From an uncultured Collinsella sp. (lineage in GTDB: Bacteria > Actinomycetota > Coriobacteriia > Coriobacteriales > Coriobacteriaceae): a stretch of DNA of 9,500 nucleotides. This document shows, piece by piece, positions 5,573 to 9,500 of the stretch; the first letter of the stretch is position 1, and each line of letters starts with the position of its first letter. The notes under the pieces were generated by a model. That model saw only the letters and a program-made list of their open reading frames with translations. It did not search any database and was not told the DNA's origin. The DNA lies in the NCBI GenBank assembly GCA_934646865.1, contig CAKUEU010000070.1:1-9500 (forward strand). Reading direction: 5' to 3'. Made by a program: the position numbers and the translations under genes.

Positions 5573-7147
5573 CTACAGCTCGTAGAGCGTGGTGAACTTG
5601 TCCTGCAGGTAGCTGCAGTAGTAGCGGGCGTCAAAGTCCATGCCGCAGGCGTCCTTGATGAGCTCCGGCGCGTCCTTGGCGCGGCCCCACTGCCAAATGT
5701 GCTCGCCCAGCCAGGCACGGACGGGCGCCAGGTCACCGCTTGCGCAAGCGCCGGTAAGGTCGATGCCGTCGCGGCACATGGCAGGAACAAACATGGCATC
5801 GTAGGCGCTGCCCAGCGCATACGTGGGGAAGTAGCCAAACGAGCCACCGCTCCAGTGCGTATCCTGCAGGCAGCCGCGCGTATCATCGGGAACCGGAATG
5901 CCCAGGTACTCGTCCATAAAACGGTTCCAGAGCGCGGGGATATCCTTAGCCGTGGCCTCGCCGGCAAACAGCATGCGCTCGATCTCGTAGCGCACCATAA
6001 CGTGCAGCGGGTAGGTGAGCTCGTCGGCCTCGGTGCGGATCAGCGACGGCCGTGCAATGTTCACGGCGTGGTAGAGCATATCCTCGTCTACGTTGCCGTA
6101 GGCTTCGGGCGCGTGACGGCGCAGCACCTCGAGCAGCGGGCCCATAAAGGCGCGGCTGCGGCCCACGGTGTTCTCAAAGAAACGGCTCTGGCTCTCGTGG
6201 ATGCCCATGGAGGTGCCGCCCTCCAGGCACGTGCGCGCATAAGCCGGGTTCACGCCCAGCTCGTACATGGCGTGGCCGGCCTCGTGGATGATGCTGTAGA
6301 CGTTGGAGATGCAATCGTCCTCATAGATGTGCGTGGCGATGCGTGCGTCGCCCACCGAGAAGCCCTCACTAAACGGATGCTCGGTAAAGGCGAGCGTGGT
6401 GTCGTCCAGGTCCAGGCCCACAAGCTTCATCAGGTCGAAGCTCATGGCACGCTGGGCAGCCTGGGGCACATGGGCGTGCAAAAAGTCGGCTGCCGGCTGC
6501 TGGCCGCGCTCACCGATGGCGTGCACGAGCGGCACGACCGTGGCTTTGACCTCGTCGCAAAATGCGTCGAAGCTCTTGGTGGAAAGGCCGCGCTCGTACT
6601 GGTCGAGCCACACGTCGTACGGGTCGCGCTTGGGGTCCATAAGCTGGGCCTGGCGCTTAAGCTGCCCGACGATCCTGTCCACGTAGGGCTCAAAGCTCGC
6701 CCAGTCGTTGGCCGCCTTGGCCTTGTGCCACACGGCGTCGGCCTCGCAGGTGAGCCTGGTCCAGGCCTCGGCTTCCTCGGTGGGGATAGCGCTGGCCTCG
6801 CGCTGGTCGCGGCCGAGCACGCGGATCTCGTCGAGCAGCTGCGGATCGTCGATCTTGCCGCCCACAACCGTCTCGCGTGCCAGTGAGCGCACGAGCTCAA
6901 CGGACTTTTCGCTGGTCAGGAGCTTATGATGCTCGCCGGCGAGCGTGCCCATGGCGTCGGCGCGGGCGGCGGCGCCGTTGGCGGGGGCGATGGTCGCGCC
7001 ATCGAACTCGGCGATCTTGAGCAGATACTCGCGGGTCCACAGCTTGCCCTCGAGCTTGCGGAACTTCTTGACGGCCTTTTCGGCCTTGATGCCCTTGGCG
7101 GCTTTTGCCACGGCGGCCTTGGCCTTCTTATCGAGCTTTTTTCCCAT
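5573..7147 (-). CDS. M32 family metallocarboxypeptidase (carboxypeptidase Taq type)
   Basis: The product is a 524-residue cytoplasmic zinc carboxypeptidase that removes C-terminal amino acids, probably in peptide turnover. All M32 signatures are present in order: HPF (257-259), DARIAT (267-272, the DxRxT motif), the zinc site HEAGH (288-292; His288 and His292 bind zinc, Glu289 is catalytic), HESQSRFFEN (317-326, the third zinc ligand region), IRTEADELTY (370-379), and GSFGYFPTYALGSAYDAM (435-452). The family length is about 500. The N-terminus has an unusual Lys/Ala-rich stretch, roughly residues 2-30. The start at 7147 has AAGGA (complement of 7154-7158) six bases upstream, which supports including this stretch. 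There is no signal peptide. The gene runs alone on the minus strand, convergent with glmM and divergent from pheST. Confidence 0.95.
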   Translation of the reverse strand: MGKKLDKKAKAAVAKAAKGIKAEKAVKKFRKLEGKLWTREYLLKIAEFDGATIAPANGAAARADAMGTLAGEHHKLLTSEKSVELVRSLARETVVGGKIDDPQLLDEIRVLGRDQREASAIPTEEAEAWTRLTCEADAVWHKAKAANDWASFEPYVDRIVGQLKRQAQLMDPKRDPYDVWLDQYERGLSTKSFDAFCDEVKATVVPLVHAIGERGQQPAADFLHAHVPQAAQRAMSFDLMKLVGLDLDDTTLAFTEHPFSEGFSVGDARIATHIYEDDCISNVYSIIHEAGHAMYELGVNPAYARTCLEGGTSMGIHESQSRFFENTVGRSRAFMGPLLEVLRRHAPEAYGNVDEDMLYHAVNIARPSLIRTEADELTYPLHVMVRYEIERMLFAGEATAKDIPALWNRFMDEYLGIPVPDDTRGCLQDTHWSGGSFGYFPTYALGSAYDAMFVPAMCRDGIDLTGACASGDLAPVRAWLGEHIWQWGRAKDAPELIKDACGMDFDARYYCSYLQDKFTTLYEL

Positions 7148-7280
7148 ACCATATCCTTGATCTCGCAGGCCGCCCGTCGCACGCGGCGGCGCGGCCAGTT
7201 TGCACAGCTACCTGCCTTGTACCCAGCGCGAACAAAACGGAACGCGACAAGCGCTGCGCAGAATGTGTTATCCTATAGCC
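7148..7280. promoter_or_regulatory. Divergent promoter region between the M32 gene and the pheST leader
   Basis: Rightward, TATCCT (7269-7274) is a plausible -10 and would start transcription near 7281, just before the T-box stem I. Upstream, GCGACA (7244-7249, four of six positions) is a -35 candidate at a long 19-bp spacing. The leftward promoter of the carboxypeptidase gene must also lie here, but I cannot choose a convincing pair of boxes. The M32 ribosome binding site occupies 7154-7158. Confidence 0.4.
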
Positions 7281-7566
7281 CAATGCGTTGACGGAGAGGG
7301 TTTTGCCCGCCGCGTCGCCGGCAAGAGAGGGAAGGTCATGGGCTGCAAGCCTTCCTGCGGTGGCAAGGGCCAAGCGTTCACTCCCGAGCAGCGACCTCAA
7401 CGGGCGCGCGGCCAGCGGCGGCGATAGCCCCAGTAGGGAAGCCGTGAGCCTCGCGACAAGGGGCACAGAGTGGGCACGGCGGGCCAGACATCCGTCGGGT
7501 CAAACAAGGTGGTACCGCGGAATTCAACCGTCCTTGGGCAATGCACATGCCCGAGGACGGTTTTTT
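7281..7566 (+). ncRNA. T-box leader riboregulator, phenylalanine specific, of pheST
   Basis: T-box RNAs sense uncharged tRNA and switch between a terminator and an antiterminator. Stem I is closed by CGTTGA (7286-7291) with TCAACG (7397-7402), followed by GGAG/CTCC (7293-7296 with 7381-7384). Its apical part shows AGAGA (7324-7328), a GGGAAGG/CCTTCCT helix and the GGGCTGCAAG apical loop sequence typical of stem I. On the 3' side of the internal loop, TTC at 7377-7379 followed by A fits a Phe specifier codon. The T-box proper, AAGGTGGTACCGCG (7506-7519), contains TGGT (7510-7513), complementary to an ACCA tRNA end, as expected for an A73 tRNA-Phe. AAGG and GCGG can pair with CCTT and CCGT of the terminator 5' arm to form the antiterminator. 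The downstream genes are pheS and pheT, consistent with the specifier. Confidence 0.92.
7526..7566 (+). terminator. T-box-controlled terminator
   Basis: A 13-bp stem (7528-7540 with 7548-7560, one G-T pair) with a 7-nt loop is followed by six T residues (7561-7566). AA at 7526-7527 can extend the stem into the T-run. Its 5' arm is shared with the antiterminator helix, the standard arrangement of a T-box switch. Charged tRNA-Phe should favour this hairpin and stop transcription before pheS. Confidence 0.92.
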
Positions 7567-7651
7567 GTTACCGAACCGGGCCGCACATCCGCAGCGCCGG
7601 GTGGCTCCAGCCGCCGCGGTAAGTGGACGTGCGAGAGACGAAAGGGAAGAC

Positions 7652-8728
7652 ATGAGTCTGATTGATGATCTGGTCAAACTCGAGGAAGAGGCCAAGGAGC
7701 TCGTCGCAGGTGCCGACGACGCCGCCAAGCTCGAGGCCGCACGCATTGAGCTGCTCGGCCGCAAGGGTCGCATCACCGGCCTGATGCGCATGATGGGCAA
7801 GCTCGCCCCCGAGGATCGCCCCGTCATGGGCAAGCGCGCCAACGAGATGCGCCAGCTGATCGAGGGTATGCTCGACGAGCGCACGACCGAGATGAAGGCC
7901 GCCGCCCTCAAGCACGCGCTTGAGCACGAGGCCGTCGATATCACGCTGCCGGGCATTCGCCCGCAGATCGGTCACCAGCACCTGATCAAGCAGATTATCG
8001 AGGAGGCCGAGGATATCTTCTGCGGCATCGGCTACACCGTCGAATCCGGCCCCATGGTCGACACCTCCTACTACAACTTCACCGCGCTCAACGCGCCCAT
8101 GGATCACCCGAGCCGCTCGGCCCGCGATACGTTCTATGTGGTCGACAACAACCCCGGCAGCGTCGCGCACCCCGAGGCCCACGCCCATGGCGAGTCCGAC
8201 GTGCTGCTGCGCACCCAGACCTCGGGCGTGCAGATTCACACCATGGAGTCGCAGAAGCCGCCCATCTACATGATTTGCCCGGGCACCGTCTATCGTCCCG
8301 ACACGGCCGACGCCTGCCACCTGCCGCAGTTCAACCAGATCGAGGGCCTGGTCGTCGACGAGGGCATCACCTTTGGCGATCTTAAGGGCACGCTCGACTA
8401 CTTTGTTAAGTGCATGTTTGGCGAGGACCGCAAGACGCGTTACCGCCCGCACTTCTTCCCCTTCACCGAGCCGAGCTGCGAGGTGGACGTGAGCTGCCAC
8501 GTGTGCGGCGGCAAGGGCTGCAACTTCTGCAAGCACAGCGGCTGGATCGAGATCCTGGGCTGCGGCATGGTCGACCCCAACGTCCTGATCAACTGCGGCA
8601 TCGATCCCGAGAAGTACACCGGTTTCGCCTTTGGCATTGGCGCCGAGCGCGTCGCGGCCCTGCGCTACGACCTGCCCGACCTGCGCACGTTGATGACTGG
8701 TGATATGCGCTTCCTTAACCAGTTCTAG
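7652..8728 (+). CDS. pheS: Phenylalanine--tRNA ligase alpha subunit
   Basis: PheS is the catalytic subunit of the alpha2-beta2 class II synthetase that charges tRNA-Phe. The protein has 358 residues. Residues 1-90 form the N-terminal coiled-coil tRNA-binding arm. Motif 1 lies around 107-155 (GPMVD at 133-137, NF at 142-143, HPSR at 152-155). Substrate-pocket residues Gln229 and Glu231 lie in QFNQIEG (226-232). FFPFTEPS (268-275) carries the Phe-pocket phenylalanines. The four-cysteine knuckle is CxxC-CxxC (282, 285, 290, 293). Motif 3 is GFAFGIGAER (324-333), and the chain ends in RFLNQF. The start at 7652 is chosen because the protein family begins here and AAAGGGA (7641-7647) precedes it. 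An in-frame ATG at 7541 lies inside the T-box terminator loop and is rejected. GPMVD is unusual, since GPEVE is common. Confidence 0.97.
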   Translation: MSLIDDLVKLEEEAKELVAGADDAAKLEAARIELLGRKGRITGLMRMMGKLAPEDRPVMGKRANEMRQLIEGMLDERTTEMKAAALKHALEHEAVDITLPGIRPQIGHQHLIKQIIEEAEDIFCGIGYTVESGPMVDTSYYNFTALNAPMDHPSRSARDTFYVVDNNPGSVAHPEAHAHGESDVLLRTQTSGVQIHTMESQKPPIYMICPGTVYRPDTADACHLPQFNQIEGLVVDEGITFGDLKGTLDYFVKCMFGEDRKTRYRPHFFPFTEPSCEVDVSCHVCGGKGCNFCKHSGWIEILGCGMVDPNVLINCGIDPEKYTGFAFGIGAERVAALRYDLPDLRTLMTGDMRFLNQF

Positions 8729-8740
8729 GCTGCGGCTTGC

Positions 8741-8825
8741 CCAAGCACGGCACCTCGGCGCTCATTCGTCGCTTGCGTACCTAAGTACGCGGCGCTCCTC
8801 TTTCGGGCCGATCTGCCGCACTTGG
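8741..8825. repeat. 85-bp imperfect inverted repeat in the pheS-pheT spacer
   Basis: The outer arms CCAAGCACGGCACCTCGG (8741-8758) and CCGATCTGCCGCACTTGG (8808-8825) pair at 14 of 18 positions. The centre is a perfect GCGTAC-CTAA-GTACGC hairpin (8775-8790). A partial direct repeat, CGGCGCTC (8756-8763 and 8790-8797), lies within. No T-run follows, so it does not look like a terminator. It resembles an extragenic palindromic (REP-like) element and explains the unusually long gap between the two subunit genes. Confidence 0.5.
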
Positions 8826-8871
8826 ACAACCCTCGCTTTTGTAAGAAATGTTCACAAGGTTGAAGTTTCCA

Positions 8872-8909
8872 CCTGCATCCTTCTGCAGGCTTTCAATATG
8901 AAAGGAGAG
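8872..8909 (+). promoter_or_regulatory. pheT: Two small hairpins at the pheT ribosome binding site
   Basis: CCTGCA (8872-8877) pairs with TGCAGG (8884-8889). Directly after it CTTTCA (8890-8895) pairs with TGAAAG (8899-8904) around ATA. The second stem takes in the first bases of the Shine-Dalgarno AAAGGAGAG (8901-8909), so it could reduce ribosome access to pheT. The stem is short and AT-rich, so the effect may be small. Confidence 0.4.
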
Positions 8910-8913
8910 CTAG

Positions 8914-9500
8914 ATGCGTGTCTCTTACGACTGGCTCAAGACCATGATCGATATTCCGGAGGATCCCAAGACCCTTTCGGACGAATATATCCGTACCGGC
9001 ACCGAGGTCGAGGCGATCGACACCGTGGGCGAGTCCTTCGACCACGTGGTGACCGCCAAGGTGCTCACTAAGACCCCGCACCCCGATAGTGACCACATGT
9101 ATGTGTGCTCGGTCGACGTGGGCGACAAGAACCTCGACCCCGACGGCAATCCCGCTCCGCTGCAGATCGTCTGCGGCGCGCAGAACTTCGAGGCCGGCGA
9201 CCACATCGTCACGGCAATGATCGGCGCCGTGCTTCCCGGCGACGTCAAGATCAAGAAGAGCAAGCTTCGCGGCGTTGTGTCCATGGGCATGAACTGCTCC
9301 GCGCGCGAGCTCGGCCTGGGTGGCGACCACTCCGGTATCATGATCCTGCCCGAGGATACGCCCTGCGGCATGCCGTTTGCCGAGTACGTGGGCTCGAGCG
9401 ACACCGTGCTCGACTGCGAGATTACGCCCAACCGCCCCGACTGCCTGTCCATGATCGGCATGGCCCGCGAGACCGGCGCCATCTTCGACCGCGATTTCCA
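8914..9500 (+). CDS. pheT: Phenylalanine--tRNA ligase beta subunit, 5' part
   Basis: The frame opens at ATG 8914 behind AAAGGAGAG (8901-8909) and runs off the window end, so about 195 residues of a subunit that is usually near 800 are visible. PheT partners PheS and carries tRNA-binding and editing domains. The N-terminus MRVSYDWLKTMIDIP is characteristic. Residues about 40-150 form the EMAP-like OB-fold tRNA-binding domain, with HPDSDHMYVCSVDVG, then IVCGAQNF and AMIGAVLPG. SKLRGVVSMGMNCSARELGL follows. DCEITPNRPDCLSMIGMARE near the window end begins the next conserved domain (ITPNRPDCLS). It follows pheS after 185 bp and should share the T-box-controlled transcript, unless a promoter lies in the spacer. 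Confidence 0.97.
   Translation, partial: MRVSYDWLKTMIDIPEDPKTLSDEYIRTGTEVEAIDTVGESFDHVVTAKVLTKTPHPDSDHMYVCSVDVGDKNLDPDGNPAPLQIVCGAQNFEAGDHIVTAMIGAVLPGDVKIKKSKLRGVVSMGMNCSARELGLGGDHSGIMILPEDTPCGMPFAEYVGSSDTVLDCEITPNRPDCLSMIGMARETGAIFDRDF

Noticed and set aside
5522..6886. A 454-codon open frame antisense to the M32 gene
   Set aside because: It is a shadow of the carboxypeptidase gene, has no motifs, and would start inside the intergenic dyad region.
7541..7651. N-terminal extension of PheS from an ATG at 7541
   Set aside because: That ATG lies in the loop of the T-box terminator and the added residues do not match PheS. The ATG at 7652 gives the family N-terminus.
7200..7665. Short + strand open frames across the T-box leader
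   Set aside because: They run through stem I, the T-box motif and the terminator, whose RNA features explain the sequence. No family resemblance is visible.
7568..8536. A 322-codon open frame antisense to pheS
   Set aside because: It is a shadow frame with a composition driven by pheS codons and no recognisable domain.
1..9500. A novel defence, toxin-antitoxin, secondary-metabolite or mobile system
   Set aside because: All complete genes belong to recognised housekeeping or envelope families, with no integrase, transposase, nuclease, toxin-size gene pair or array. The window does not support such a claim.

Overview
The window looks like ordinary chromosome from a GC-rich actinobacterium of the class Coriobacteriia, most likely Collinsella or a close relative. 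The case rests on the GC-rich coding style, the gene content (a DUF4012 envelope protein, glmM, an M32 carboxypeptidase, and pheS-pheT behind a T-box) and the character of the PheS and GlmM proteins. The genus is an inference; no rRNA or species marker is present.

Layout from left to right: (1) 1-351, + strand, the C-terminal end of a membrane protein that resembles a SipW-type signal peptidase I. (2) 352-476, a short regulatory gap with a 60-bp-spaced direct repeat and a dyad over a possible -10 box. (3) 477-1499, +, an EamA/DMT-family transporter. (4) 1646-3958, +, a large single-span DUF4012 surface protein with a long, low-complexity cytoplasmic tail. (5) 4042-5373, +, glmM, whose Shine-Dalgarno sits directly behind a strong terminator hairpin. 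(6) 5374-5572, the gap between two convergent genes, filled with dyad structures including an almost complete 99-bp palindrome. (7) 5573-7147, - strand, an M32 family metallocarboxypeptidase. (8) 7148-7651, a divergent intergenic region holding a T-box leader with a UUC (Phe) specifier, T-box motif and terminator. (9) 7652-8728, +, pheS. (10) 8729-8913, a pheS-pheT spacer with an imperfect 85-bp inverted repeat and small hairpins next to the pheT ribosome binding site. (11) 8914 to the window end, +, the 5' third or less of pheT.

Functionally, pheS and pheT encode the two subunits of phenylalanyl-tRNA synthetase, and the T-box should couple their transcription to the level of uncharged tRNA-Phe. 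GlmM makes glucosamine-1-phosphate for peptidoglycan and other wall polymers. DUF4012 proteins are found at the cell surface, so the glmM neighbourhood is loosely an envelope one, although a terminator separates the two genes.

I found no CRISPR array, insertion sequence, tRNA or rRNA, phage gene or defence system. No gene here looks like part of an undescribed multi-gene system. The observations worth following are non-coding: the palindrome between glmM and the carboxypeptidase gene, the inverted repeat between pheS and pheT, the terminator abutting the glmM start, and the T-box.
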